From NCBI GenBank assembly GCA_036877525.1, contig JAZGTH010000139.1:62001-126000 (forward strand): a stretch of 64,000 nucleotides of DNA. The letters run 5' to 3'. The notes below the pieces were generated by a model, which was not told the origin of the DNA, did not search any database, and saw only the letters and a list, made by a program, of their open reading frames with translations. The position numbers and the translations under genes are program-made. Of the stretch, positions 29,640 to 41,416 are shown in pieces (the first letter of the stretch is position 1; each line of letters opens with the position of its first letter). Source of the DNA: Chromobotia macracanthus (taxonomy: Eukaryota > Chordata > Actinopteri > Cypriniformes > Botiidae).

Positions 29640-31515
29640 TAAATACCCAATCCTTGCTTACTTGGGGTGTTTTGGTTCCACAAAACAGGTTAAGAATTAG
29701 CTTAGTCAACCTCTTGAATTTAACCCAGAGTTACCACAGACGCACAAAGTGATTTCAAGACATTCTCAGATCCCAGAGTTCACGAGTCACCATGGAACTG
29801 TTGTAAAACTTTTTAACTGCGAACAAACATTGCAAATCTGTGTTGCAAAAGTTAACAGTCTGCATCGCTTTAGGAGTGTGAAATTTAAAAGGAGAACAAT
29901 GTGTGCATTTATGTTTATGAAACTATATCGCTTTTATTCAAGCACAGCATTTGTATTACATGTATTGCATGCATTGCACATACTTTATGTATAATATACT
30001 TCTAAAGTTTTAAAAAAATTTAACATATAAATATATATAAACATAGATTACATGAAATATTCATGCCTGCGCATCATGGCTTTCTTTATGTGTAACAAAG
30101 GATTGTTGTCATGTTTTTATATATACCTTACCAGGCAATGTGCTTATTCACCAGTATAATTGTACATGTTTGATTATAGTGCATATTATGTGTACCGTAT
30201 TGTGTGTCCTGCTCCTTTTCTGTATGTCCCTAAAACATTTAACACAAGTGGGTTTTCCTGTTTAATCCTTGGGTTTGTGAAAAGTGACTCTGCATTGTAT
30301 GGCACTGTATCACCTTCAATTAAAATGTTCACATTTACATGACATGGCCAATATGTAATATATCCCTTTTCATTTTTTATTTATGTTTCATTTAATATTT
30401 AAAATAAATTACTTTTAGCTAATTTGCTAAAACTATTAGCTAAAAGTTTAGCTATTAAAGGAGCACTAAAAGGTCCACCTTGAAAGGTCAGTAGAAATTG
30501 TGATTTGGAGAAGAACCATACAGCTCTAAATGATGCATTTCATTATGTTCCCAAATCTAAGTAATAATAGAAAATGACATTTCTGACTACTGTGCCTTCT
30601 CTCCCCATGTCATTATGTGGGTCAGGTTAAATCCTGCCTGTGTTTCAATGTCAAGGTAAGGGGATATCAGAGACTGCAGGCAAGGGAAGCTTCTGTCCCC
30701 CAGTAAGTAATCAATCAATTATTATTTATTTCCACAGGGTATTATTAGCTGTACTGTATTTCCAAATCCAGTACACCCATTTACTGTAGTATTTGGACAA
30801 TGTTGTGTGTAAGTTAACATCTGTTCAGACTTCTGTGACAATAATGACCCACAATATATCATGACCATAGATGCTTCCACATTTATTATAAACTGAGATG
30901 CAGCACATATTACATCACATATAATTAGTGGTGAAAAATAATGAGTTGTCATTTAAACTTTAAATGACAGAAAAACTGTTCTGAAGTTACATTATTGCTA
31001 TAGAGTGATACTGTACAATTATCATTCATTAACTGATGGAACAGTAACGTGTGTTCCATTTGGAGATATTTCAATACTGAAATAATTTATTATGTATAGT
31101 ATTAAACCTAAAAACAAGTTTCAGAACAGATCATTTTATTTAAAAAATATTTGCTTATGGTAGAAATCATCAATATTAGAAGACAGAATTAGATAGAAAT
31201 CAACATTTGTTCAGTTTTGAATAGTGATTTATGATATGGGAGATTGAAAATGTAATCATAAAAGTGCTTTATATTATTCATAATATATGCTTCCACACCA
31301 AATGGATGCTCATCGGAAGTGCACATATGCGCCAACAACCTCTGATGCTTGGTGACATTTACTTGAAATAAACTAAACTGGAATATAAGATGCTCTGGAG
31401 CAGGTTATGTTCAGAGAGTAAGTTGCTACAACTTACATACCCTGAAAGTTACCTCTATTTTCAGAACCAAAATCTGAGGTTATCCACTTACACCTGAACT
31501 ATACCCTGGTAGGTC
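29640..31515. other. interior of the 2.1 kb element, non-coding
   Basis: AT-rich, with no ORF over 81 residues and no transposase similarity. Confidence 0.45.
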
Positions 31516-31639
31516 ACATAACCTGCTTTCTGGAAAACCCCCAGGTATGATTTAAAAAAATAGATTGATCTTCTTAATGTTTGTTTTGATGCCCATGTGC
31601 TTTAGCCTCTCAGTGGAAGTATTATCAGTAGGTAATATG

Positions 31640-31985
31640 ACTGTTACGGAGGAGGTCCCTGCTCCACCTCCTCCACGCCACCAGCGGGAGCCATCTCCAA
31701 AATATTAGCATCATTTCGGACTATGTTTCCCACAATGCCCCATGCCTGGGTTTGATTACTTCCTGCTCACCTTAACTCAATCGACTCTTGTGCATATAAA
31801 CCCCAGCCACATGCTAACCTGTTGCGAAGTCTTGTTTTGCCCCGGCGACATTACAGAGCGTTTTCTACCTGTTATTGGATTACCCGTTACTGATTTGGAT
31901 TGTTATTTGTTTTTTTGGATTGTTTGCTGCCTGCCCTGTTTTTTGGATTACTGACTGATTGTTTGCTGCTCCAACTGTAAGGGTT
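31640..31985 (+). mobile_element. 5' part of a Ty3/gypsy LTR
   Basis: It begins TGTTACGGAGGAGG. It has a TATA-like GCATATAAACC near 31,792 and the downstream box GCGAAGTCTTGTTTTG typical of fish gypsy LTRs. The LTR 3' end and primer site are missing, and the sequence runs directly into Gag. Confidence 0.65.
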
Positions 31986-32019
31986 TTCTTCTTCAGTGTT
32001 CTATCTTCCTCACACAACA

Positions 32020-34560
32020 ACCCACTCTGTATCCCAATGATTCCAGTCGAATAGCCTTCGTTAGCTTGCTTCTCACCGGCAAGGCGCTGGACTGGGTTAC
32101 TGCTGTCTGGAGGCTGGATGGTACCCATTTCCCCACTTTTGAAGTTTTCCTACAACAGTTTCAAGAGGTATTCGATCATCCTGTTGAGGGTAGAAGTCCT
32201 GGGGAGCAACTGCTTAAAATTTCTCAAGAGAACCAGACGGCAGTTGATTAAGCGCTCCACTTCCGCACCCTTGCTGCCCAAACAAACTGGGCTGAGGATA
32301 CACTGCTTTTTCGCAAGAGACTCAACCCCGAGCTACTGTCTGAATTGACCTGCCGGGATGAGGGAAAAGATTTAAGAGGACTCATAGAACTAACCATTCA
32401 GTTTGATCATTTGATTCGCTCTCGACGTCCCAACCAGTCCGTTTCCCGCCACCTGTCTCGAGTACCTTTGCAGTCAGAGCCAATGCAACTAGGCTTTACT
32501 CGCCTATCCACAGAAGAAAGAGAACGCCGGGTGCGATACCGTCTGTGTCTTTACTGAGGTCAGTCAGGACATCTCAAGTTTTCATGCCCCAACTGTCCAG
32601 TTCGAGACCCTGGTCTGGTGAGTACAGTCTCAGTAGATACCTCCTTCCCATCAATCATAAGAGTACCTGTTATCTTAACCACTGCTAATCAGACCATCTC
32701 CACTCAGGCTCTGATAGACTCCGGGGTGGCTGGAAATTTCATTTCCCAAGAGTTTGTGATACGACACAAGATCGATTTAACCCCTTGTGATTCCTCCCTT
32801 GCAGTGGAAGCACTAGATGGCCGACCTCTTGGAAGGGGCAGAATTTAACAGACCACCATAGAGATTAAACTCCAGGTCAGTGCAGTTCACTCTGAAAGGT
32901 TAAGATTCTATGTTATTTCCTCACCCAAGTACTCTCTGATCCTCGGTCTACCCTGGTTACAAATCCATAACCCTGTAATCTCCTGGAAGGACGGTCAAAT
33001 AATCAAATGTTCTCCTCACTGTCTGACCCATTGTGTAACTAGGATGTCACCTCAGGTCTCTGTTTCTGCTCCTCCTGAGGAGAACTCCAAGCAAGAATCC
33101 AATCTACCAGAGTAGACTGACTTAGGAGAGGCTTTCAGCAAGAGGAGCGCCTCTCAACTTCCTCCACACCAAGCTACTGATTGTGCTATTGACCTCATCC
33201 CAAGGGCAGAATTACCTAAAGGTAAAATCTTTCCACTATCCCAACCTGAATTTCAAGCTATGAGGGAGTACATACAAGAGGAGTTGGAGAAGGGCTTTAT
33301 TCGGCTGATGAGCCTAGGACTCATTTTACCACTGCGCCAATCCTACGTCACCCAGATCCTGATAAACCGTTCATAGTAGAGGTAGATGCCTCAAACACTG
33401 GAGTAGGGCTATCCTTTCACAACGACAGGGCACTCCTCCCAAGATGTTTCCCTGATCTTTTTTCTAAAGGAAGCTTACTACGGCCAAACATAACTATGAT
33501 GTGGGCAATAGAGAACTTTTGGCTATGAAGCTAGCGCTTAAGGAGTGGCGCCACTGGTTAGAGGGTGCTACACACCCCTTCACAGTCCTGACTGATCACA
33601 AGAATCTGGAATACCTACGTACTGCTACTCAATCAACTCAATGCTGAGACACCACCTCCAGACGAATGTCCCGATAATATGGTTTATGTCCCCGAAGCTC
33701 TATGTAGTCACCAAATCACTCATGTTCATGAAGCTCCTAGCTCAGGTCATCCTGGAATAACTGCCACTATCCATCTTCTCCAGAACCGGTTTTGGTGGAC
33801 AACTTTGTCTTTGGACACCATCAATCACATAAAGAACTGTACTGTTTGTCAAATGTCAACAACTCCCAGATACCTTCAAGCTGGACTTCTTCATCCACTT
33901 CCCACTCCTCGTCATCCCTGGTCACACATTTCCATTGATTTCATTACAGATCTACCTAATTCATCTGGTAACACAACCACCCTCACAATCATTGACCGGT
34001 TTTCAAAAGCTTGTCATCTGGTTCCCCTACCAAAGCTTCCATCAGCGTTTGAAACAGCTGAATTATTAATCAATCAGGTCTTCAGATTCTACGGTTTGCC
34101 CGGGGTCCTCAGTTCATTTCTCGAGTTTGGTCTCTAATGTTCAATTGTCTGAATGTCAATATTAGTTTAACTTCTGGTTATCATCCCCAGTCAAATGGAC
34201 AGACGGAGCGTCTAAATCAGGAGATCATCCGCTTCCTGAGGTCATATTGTCTGCAGAATCAAAATGATTGGAGTAGATTTCTGATGTGGGCCGAATATGC
34301 ACAGAACTCCTTGGTCAAGCCTGCCACTGGGATGACTCCATTTAAATGTGTTCCAGGATACCAACCACCCCTGTTTGCCTGGTCTGGCAAACCCACAGAT
34401 CTTCCTTCGGTTACGGACTGGCTACAGTGCAGTGAGGAGGTCTAGGACCGTGCACACACCCATCTCCTACACGCCGTTCAACGCCAGACCCAGCAAGCCA
34501 ATAGACAACGACGTTCTGGTCCTGTCCAAATAGATCCTCCAGTGTGTGACCTATCATTAC
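32020..34560 (+). pseudogene. Ty3/gypsy gag-pol with internal deletions
   Basis: In order: Gag C-half (LLTGKALDWVTAVW, PMQLGFTRLS). Then the zinc knuckle, with its second Cys codon now a stop (LCLY*GQSGH). Then protease ALIDSGVAGNFI, with the catalytic DSG. The reverse transcriptase is almost wholly deleted near 33,300-33,325, where its first residues join directly to the RNase H entry (ILRHPDPDKPFIVEVDASNT). Integrase follows, with the HHCC finger and DFITDLP intact. A short deletion at about 34,100 removes the second Asp. SNGQTERLNQE keeps the Glu. At least five frame breaks are present. It is not functional and has no 3' LTR. Confidence 0.88.
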
Positions 34561-34574
34561 AGTGACCATGTTCA

Positions 34575-35400
34575 CAAGTACGTTTTATTTTAAAGATATT
34601 TTAAGATTTGTTCGGCTCTCACTGATTTCTGTTGCATTTTTATGTGTCCTTCATATTTTGTATGACCTTTGCAATACTGAATTTAGGGCTTTGACAGTGT
34701 TTTAGACAGAATTTCCAACACTTTTTTGCTTGGTGTGTGAAGTCAATAAGTGAGTCATCTGACCCTGCACCTGAAAATCATTCCCCTATACAAGGTCACC
34801 TCACATTTTATTTTCTTGTTTGAGTAAAAATGTTCTCTAAATGAATATTTAGGAATAATTAATTAATTTAATTTAAAAGGTATATGCTTACTAAAATGTG
34901 CTTAGAGTACTAAAAAGCATTCAGGCAGCAGACAAATACATTTTAATCAAAAATATTTTTTCTCAGAGAAAGCAGAACACACTGAACAGAACATGAAGAC
35001 AGCTGCCAGTTTTAGATCAGTAGGTTAGTCTATAATAGAACTCTTATCCTCTATTTATCCGTATACATGTTCATGACATTGATTTAGACAAATTCAACAT
35101 CAAGTACAGTTGCTTGTACATGTACAAATACATGTTGTGCAGACCAGCTATACAGTACTTACTGTACTTTTACAAGTCTAGTTTAAAATGTATTGCATTG
35201 TATTTATTTAAGGTATAATTATAGTGCATAATGCATTTATTTGTCTTTCTTTATGTTTCTCTGTCCTTATTACCAAACCATTATAATATGACAGCTATTG
35301 TTTGACAAACTAATAGACTGGGTGGACCTCTGGCCCTTATGATCTTGGGATTTGTCTTATGTGAAATCAGAATGTTTTGTACACAGCTCAGAGAGATAAG
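34575..35400. other. intergenic, nothing recognised
   Basis: AT-rich DNA between the gypsy relic and the psd3 5' region. An exon-like patch (35,415-35,570) with a possible acceptor CTCTTTTGCAG has a 50-codon open frame of unknown origin. Confidence 0.4.
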
Positions 35401-35799
35401 CCCCTCTTTTGCAGGAAACAGGAAATCATCACCATGGTATGACTTCCTTCCCCTTCATCCAGCTGTAGTCACTCTCCAAGACCCTCTGTTTCTGCATCTG
35501 GAGACCAAGAGAGCCTCAGCCAGGGCTTACCAAGTGCTCAACAGGGCAATATTATATAGCTTAGAATAACCCTTTCTCTGTCATCGGAACAATTTAAAAG
35601 TCTGAAAAAGTCTTTCTTATCAGCAGCTGATGTAATATTGGTTTACTTTGCCCTTCAAGAAGAAACCCCTGATTGGAGCATTTTGTGTTTTGGTAGATGA
35701 GCTGAGAATCAGAATTAGGACATTCGTACCGGCTGATGCTAGATGGGATGTAGAATTCTCTGATTGGCTTTGGAACCCTCTGATTGGAACCCTGAAATT

Positions 35800-36273
35800 A
35801 TGAGTGAGGTGAGTCTGTCTGCTTCAGAGGGGAGATATTCCCCACCACTGTACTCCAAACTTCCTTCAGCTTCCAGAGTAAGCTTCCTCCACCCCAGAGC
35901 AAGATCAGACAGCAACACGAGAATTTTAGAGATCAAACCTAAACTGTTCCCCAAGCCTCTTGTCCTTCCACCGGTTCCCGCAATTCCACCCATCGCTCCA
36001 AGCAAGCTTCGGCAGCCACAGACCAGCTGGGTGCACAGTGCTAAGCAGAAAGAGGCTGGTGCTCAGAACAGAGGGAAAGAGAGCAGGACATCTTTTCTGT
36101 CCGCTGTTATCGAGAGAACCTCCAGGCTGTATGGAGACACATACACATCTGCGCCTTATCAAAGGTCTTCCAGAGTGATGCCAGCCACTATGACAACATA
36201 CTCTGATGAGATTTCTTCACTGACTGCAGAATCCCAGTCTGCGACACAGATCACCATGGTGTCATCCAACAAG
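35800..36273 (+). CDS. candidate 5' coding exon, possibly psd3 long isoform
   Basis: A 158-codon frame runs from ATG 35,800 (A at -3) to AAG|GTCAGA, a plausible donor at 36,274. It encodes a hydrophilic, Ser/Pro-rich protein: MSEVSLSASEGRYSPPLYSK, then ARSDSNTRILEIKPKLFPKP, PPVPAIPPIAPSK and FLSAVIERTSRLYGD. It is richer in GC than its surroundings and free of repeats. It ends in phase 0, and the first firm psd3 exon (44,428) starts in phase 0 on the same strand, so the two could be spliced together. No similarity to the human PSD3 N-terminus that I know is visible. It may instead belong to another gene or be a relic. The start codon, exon status and gene assignment are inferences. Confidence 0.45.
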
Positions 36274-36353
36274 GTCAGATGTTTAGTTCATCTGAAGGTA
36301 TATGTGTTTTAACATTTTATACTGGTGCTGTTTATGTATTCAGCAAACTGGAC

Positions 36354-36367
36354 ACACACACACACGT
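36354..36367. repeat. short (CA)n run
   Basis: Seven CA dinucleotides after the candidate exon. Confidence 0.6.
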
Positions 36368-36620
36368 CTATACTCTATGGGATAGAAGTTGCTTTCTAAA
36401 ATAAATGACATGTTGAGGTGAGGGTGATTGGCAGGTAGTTAAACTGTAGATTGGTCTGGGCTAATCAGTGCTGTTACAGGCTGTAAGATTTGAGCATGAT
36501 TGGTAATGTTTGACTCTCCACCCAAATGAGCTGATCATGGCTGATATCCCATCTCATTCTAAATTGACCAGAACCTATTTTCATCTCTCTCTTTAACTTT
36601 TTACATATCAGAGAAATGTA

Positions 36621-36840
36621 CAGTGGCCTCATAAAGTATTTGGACACTTATGTCAGATCTAATATGTCTGAATGCCATTGCATTAGATAACAAAATATCA
36701 AATCAGGTGGCATTTATTTTAAAGAATTTGTCCAGTTGGCAGGTGAAGAAAACGATCAGTTTGACACACTGCTTTTGGCATACATACTATATAACAGGGA
36801 AGTAGGGACAAACCTTTAAAGGGCCGACTCCCTGGTCGCA
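36621..36840 (+). mobile_element. single end of a Tc1-like transposon
   Basis: TA then CAGTGGCCTCATAAAGTATT TGGACACT is a typical outer end of a Tc1/mariner element. No matching inverted end or transposase was found downstream, so it is a fragment. The right limit is approximate. Confidence 0.5.
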
Positions 36841-37139
36841 AGTACTTAACTGGAGCAGACTGGGACGTTATGTAAAATATAAAAATAATATCTATAAAAA
36901 CATTTTACATTAAATTGTAAAACAAATAATAAATTATAATATACATTATCATGTTTTAATACTAATATCACATGTTAATATTATCAGTTCGACCACATCC
37001 CCCAAACGGTTGATATTGTAAAAAGACCCGGATGCCCTTGTTAGCCTAAAGATTTATTTTTAATATTGTTTTGTAAAACAGCAAATAAATACATAATGAC
37101 AATATAATATATACCAGGAAGCGGGCTAATAATGTACGA
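36841..37139. other. AT-rich, nothing recognised
   Basis: No gene or repeat was identified in this stretch. Confidence 0.45.
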
Positions 37140-37290
37140 TTTAAAAACTTGAAACAGCGTCATGAATGACAACGTCAGAACGCGCGCTCACACGCGCATG
37201 CGCCGCACACAAAGACAGAGACGACTGTACCAACTGACAGGAGCCTGCGGGGAGGTGAAGACGCGCGCACACGGACTGGATTGTACACGT
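37140..37290 (+). promoter_or_regulatory. CpG-rich patch with a splice donor; possible psd3 promoter and 5' UTR exon
   Basis: Dense CpG (AACGCGCGCTCACACGCGCA) stands out from the AT-rich DNA around it. At the right side, TTGTACAC|GTAAGTGA is a strong donor. The ATG at 37,199 cannot be joined in frame to the next psd3 exon (it reads CGG TGA), so if this is an exon it is probably non-coding. The distance to the first firm psd3 exon is about 7.1 kb. The evidence is composition, donor and position only. Confidence 0.4.
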
Positions 37291-37894
37291 AAGTGACAGT
37301 GATTTTGTCCACGTTCATGTTTTAATGGTTGATGGTGAATTTACGTCATTCTGTCGGTGAGTTTGACCGTCTGTTCGGTTTGTTTGATCAGTTTATCCGG
37401 GATTTTCGCATAACTCGCTTCACGCGCTTTCACTTCTGCTGTTTGTCACACCTTCAGTTTCTGATGCTTTATGTGTGTGTGTGTTTCACAGAAAACACTA
37501 AACTGCAACAGCACTGCTTGATCACGTGTGTGTTAGTGAGGCTCACACACAGATCTGAATGACTGTAAACATGAGGAGCAGACAGTGAGGATGATGATGG
37601 AGTCAGGGTGAGAGTTACACTGGTTCCTGATGAAGATCTTTATTTAGGGTCAAACGCTGCAGTTTGTTGCTCGCGAGATGAATGATTTGACATCAGTAAT
37701 AATCTGTGATCATGCTCAGAATCTGATGGTGATTTGTGCTGTTGTAGAAAAGATATCTGTTATAATAGCGTTATTGGTGCTTCTTTAAGCCCATATTCTT
37801 TAAGGTAAAGTAATATTTCGGGATAAGTTCAGCCATTGTGTTCATTGTCTGATTGTAATACATCAAACCAACCAATCAGCTGTTATATTCATTC

Positions 37895-37957
37895 ATAATA
37901 ATAATAATAATAATAACAACAATAATAATAATAATAATTATTGTTATTATTATTATG
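37895..37957. repeat. (AAT)n/(ATT)n microsatellite, palindromic
   Basis: An AAT run with one AAC interruption is followed by an ATT run, so the block can fold on itself. Confidence 0.85.
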
Positions 37958-37959
37958 AC

Positions 37960-39140
37960 AGTTTTAGCCAAAAGCTACTCTACTGTCTCTTACTGATACA
38001 ACTTCAGTCAAGATTGACTGAAGTCTTAATGTTATTAACAAAGGCTCAATGGTTACATGTCATAGATGAAGTCTTAAGGTTTGAAGGCCTGAGCTTGAAA
38101 GAGAAGAATGAAACATTTATACTGTGATCATTTCTAATTTGTTGTACCATTGTACCATGGTAATATTTTTGAGTATTATATTTGTCGTTATTCTTCTGAA
38201 GCTGTACCCTGGAGTTTAAATTGCATACTGTGGTACGTAACAATGGTGGACATTTTTCAGAGTGGTGGTGTATGCTTGAACATTTCAGGGTCATATTTTA
38301 CCACAAATCTAAAGAAATGACAATTATATTTTGCATAAAATCTTTAGAACAATTATGTTTTCTTTATACCAAAATGTCATGGTATAAACCCTAAATGTTA
38401 CTACCACAGTTCTTTATTGTACATGTGTATTGCTCAGATATTGGGGAAGCTTTGCTGTGTCTAAGACAGTGAAGCTGTGCCAGTGTCCAGTTACATACCA
38501 GAGTTCATTGCGTTGATTCTTTAGATGTTATTCTATTTATCCTCTGATGTGACGGACAGAGGATAGACTAGACCGTTAGTATAGACCCTGTGCAGTAACC
38601 AGAGGTTGTGTGTTAATCAAAACCACAACAGTGAATCAGTAACTTTCCAGCTTATGAATCCCTCCAGGGTTTGAACATTTGGATGACCAGGCATCTTCAG
38701 TCATTTAGATACCACAATACCCTGCATACAATAAAATGAGGCCTGTATTTGTTAAAGCTGTCTCTTAGTGCTTTGACATCAGCTGTTTATTTTCATATAC
38801 ATGAGCAGTCACTGAACTCTAGGGGCATTTCTCAGATGAGATTATTTCAGTGTATGTGGAGATATATATATTAAATGATGTATTTAAAATGGAGGAATGC
38901 TGATGATACAAGTAAAGGATGTAAAGTGTATCTACTGTCCAGTCCATAAATGTTTTGTAATAAAAAAGAATTCAAGTAATTTGTCATTTAAATAGTTTAA
39001 ATATCAAATAGATGCTGTTTCCCTGTTTGTGTTCCTCTGCTGGTACTGGTGAGGGCTTCATGAGAGTATGTATGTATGTAAATGAGAGAGGATAGGAAAC
39101 AGTGAAATGAGTCCTAAATTCATCATTTTATACCATATTT
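37960..39140. other. likely psd3 5' intron, nothing recognised
   Basis: AT-rich non-coding sequence. No exon or repeat was recognised. Confidence 0.45.
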
Positions 39141-39149
39141 TATTTTGTG

Positions 39150-39370
39150 TCCATACAATGGACGTTAATTGATGCCACTGTTGTTTGGTTACCAACATAT
39201 TTCAAAATATATTCTTTTGTGTTCTTCAGAAGGAAAAGGTCATATAGGTTTGGAATGACATGAGGGTGAGTAAATAATGGAAGAATATTCATTTTTTAAA
39301 GGTAATAGTTAATAGTTCATCCAAACGATGCGGCCATCATTTACTTACTGTTGTGTTCCAGACAACTTAA
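39150..39370. repeat. two adjacent fragments of a cyprinid-type MITE
   Basis: The end GGAATGACATGAGGGTGAGT AAATAATGG...CATTTTT is followed by the start-like text AGTTCATCCAAA...CATCATTTACTTACTG TTGTGTTCC. These are the right and left ends of one family placed head to tail. Related pieces lie at 59,676-59,830 and 63,305-63,396. Confidence 0.6.
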
Positions 39371-40079
39371 TTTCCTCTGTGGATCTGCGGTTTGTAATAA
39401 CAAACGCTGGTGTAGAGGACATGTGACACACCTATATGGCCTGAATCTCAGCAGGAAATTTACACACATTTATTCACTGTAACACGTTCTGACACATCTA
39501 TTAAATCAAAATGACATTGACAAATTAGACAACAATTCAACAAATGTTGTTACTCCACTGTGTGACTACACTGCAAGTGTGTAACATTAGAGTGATCAAG
39601 TTGTGCCACATTGTGACGCAGCAATTCATCCAACTTTGTACACTTTTTTTTATTTGGTATATGAGGTTCCATTAATATGCAAATTAGCCTCCACTCAGTA
39701 ACACCAGCTCTGACTTTCTGGGACACTTGGCCCACTCGTTGATGTAATTGGTTACAACTTGTTTGTGATGTAGGAAACAGGGGCAGTTTGTTTTACCAAT
39801 GCTATCGGTTAAGAAAAATAATATTTATTTTGTTCAATAAGTTTGAGGGTGTGAAAATAACAGTTGTCTTAAAACACAGGTGTCACATACCTGCAACCAT
39901 AATCAAACATAGTCAGCTAATGAAGATTTTCAGGGTTCATGGGAAATGAAACAGCTGTTGTTGTCAATAATAACTCCTGACAGTCAAATATGGCTTCACA
40001 TTTGGTCCAATAAGTAGAATCTGTTTTATTTAAATTTTAGAGAAAAAATGACTGGTTATCCAATATCTTAACACCCTTT
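39371..40079. other. intron, nothing recognised
   Basis: AT-rich; no identified feature. Confidence 0.45.
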
Positions 40080-40265
40080 GTCAGTTTGAAATTTAAAATA
40101 TTATTGGGTCTTAATGAGTTATACAATAATCATCAGCATAACAGTGGAAACTGATCCCATGTTTTCTAATAATACTGCCAAGGGGTATATTGAATATTGA
40201 GAATAGCAGAGGGCCTACAACAGATCCTTGTGGTGGCTCATAGTTAACTGGTGTTTGTAACCCAG
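40080..40265. repeat. relic of an unclassified fish repeat
   Basis: ATCATCAGCATAACAGTGGA, CCAAGGGGTATATTGAATAT and GATCCTTGTGG. This wording recurs across fish genomes and belongs with the relic at 24,060-24,560. Confidence 0.4.
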
Positions 40266-40379
40266 GTCTTTAACCTAGGTTACTAAAAATTATTAATAAT
40301 TTTATGTAACTATTATTGCTATAATATTGATAAAAAAGAAATGTGCAGAAAGATTGCTTTACAAATTTAAATAAAGAGA

Positions 40380-41416
40380 AGTTCCTGAACCGAATCCTAA
40401 TTGGTGAATCCGCAATCGCATGTTCCACCTGGGGAATCAAGGTGAGGGTGGACTTTGTAAGCTCATCATGGACCTCAGGAAGAAAGGCAGCGGGGTGTGA
40501 CTCAGCTGCTGCCCAAGATAGCACTGATGCAAGTTCTCTGTCCGCCTCTTCCTGAGCTCCACCCTGAAAAAGTAGAGCCTCAGAAGAGTTGTCCTCAGAG
40601 AGGAGCAGCACGCCCTCTGATGCCGTGACTGACATCACATCGTCTTTACGAGTCCTGAATGAGACAGCGATCTCACCCACTTGGGAGTGAGCCGCCGCCA
40701 CTCCTGTAAACTCTACCGGCTGGAACAAGTGCAACGGGCTGGGTGGTCCGTTGGGACGGACCCCATGGATTATCTCCCAGTTTATTCCCCATGTCGCCCC
40801 CAGCACTTACCAACCTGGTCCTCGTAGAGGTACCAGTGAAGCAGGTGAGCCACGACAGCAGTGTTATTATGGTCATGCCCTCACAATGAGAACATTAAAC
40901 CATCCACAAAAGGTGCCTGAGCATGCTTGAGCCTGAGAGACTCAAGGCACCAGTTGTGACCGTCTGAGGGAGTGTTATGTAAGTGATATATCAGCCACAT
41001 CCAGTACCACAGGGATGGAAGGACATCTTTGAAAAGACGCCGCACCACTGTGGGAGCAGAGGAAATAAGCGCTTTTATGCTCTGTGACTGACCTGCTGAA
41101 GTGCCCAGGGGAAGTTTAGCTGCGAACAGAACAAGGCACACCACCACTGATTGCACGGTAATTGCACAGCAGGAAAGACAAAGAAAATATTAGTTTATTC
41201 TGTTATATATAAGGCGTTATATATAATTCCGAAGAACAAAATCTGAGCGATTGTTGCACGCCAGCCCGCTTCTATACCCGGATATCTGGGGTGGTGCAAA
41301 TTCCACTCGCCATTTTTTATTGTCATTTTATGTAAAAGGTCAGAGGCGATTGGGCTCCCAAGAATGAACCCCTAGTGTCATCAACACAACGTTGAGTGAA
41401 CGACAGAAAGGGAACT
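40380..41416 (-). mobile_element. DIRS-like retroelement fragment
   Basis: The minus strand carries an ORF1-type stretch (40,806-40,390): DDVMSVTASEG and FLPEVHDELTKSTL, wording characteristic of fish DIRS ORF1. The right end has the terminal CGTTGAGTGAACGACAGAAA GGGAAC. No reverse transcriptase or recombinase is present. The terminal block is related to the opposite-oriented fragment at 16,213-16,345. Confidence 0.65.

Larger units (their letters stand above)
29409..31543. mobile_element. 2.1 kb segment bounded by inverted repeats (hAT-like ends)
   Basis: 29,409-29,434 (CAGGGGTTTTCCAGAAAGCA) is mirrored at 31,518-31,543 with about 24 of 26 bases paired. Ends beginning CAGGGG resemble hAT elements. 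No transposase is inside and no 8-bp target duplication was found, so a non-autonomous element is the inference. A SINE sits near its left end. Confidence 0.55.

Noticed and set aside
35339..35569. 76-codon frame as a second upstream psd3 exon
   Set aside because: No plausible donor in phase and no family similarity; mentioned only as an exon-like patch.
37571..37615. ATGATGATGGAG as a psd3 start exon
   Set aside because: The nearby donor would leave a phase that does not join the exon at 44,428 in frame.
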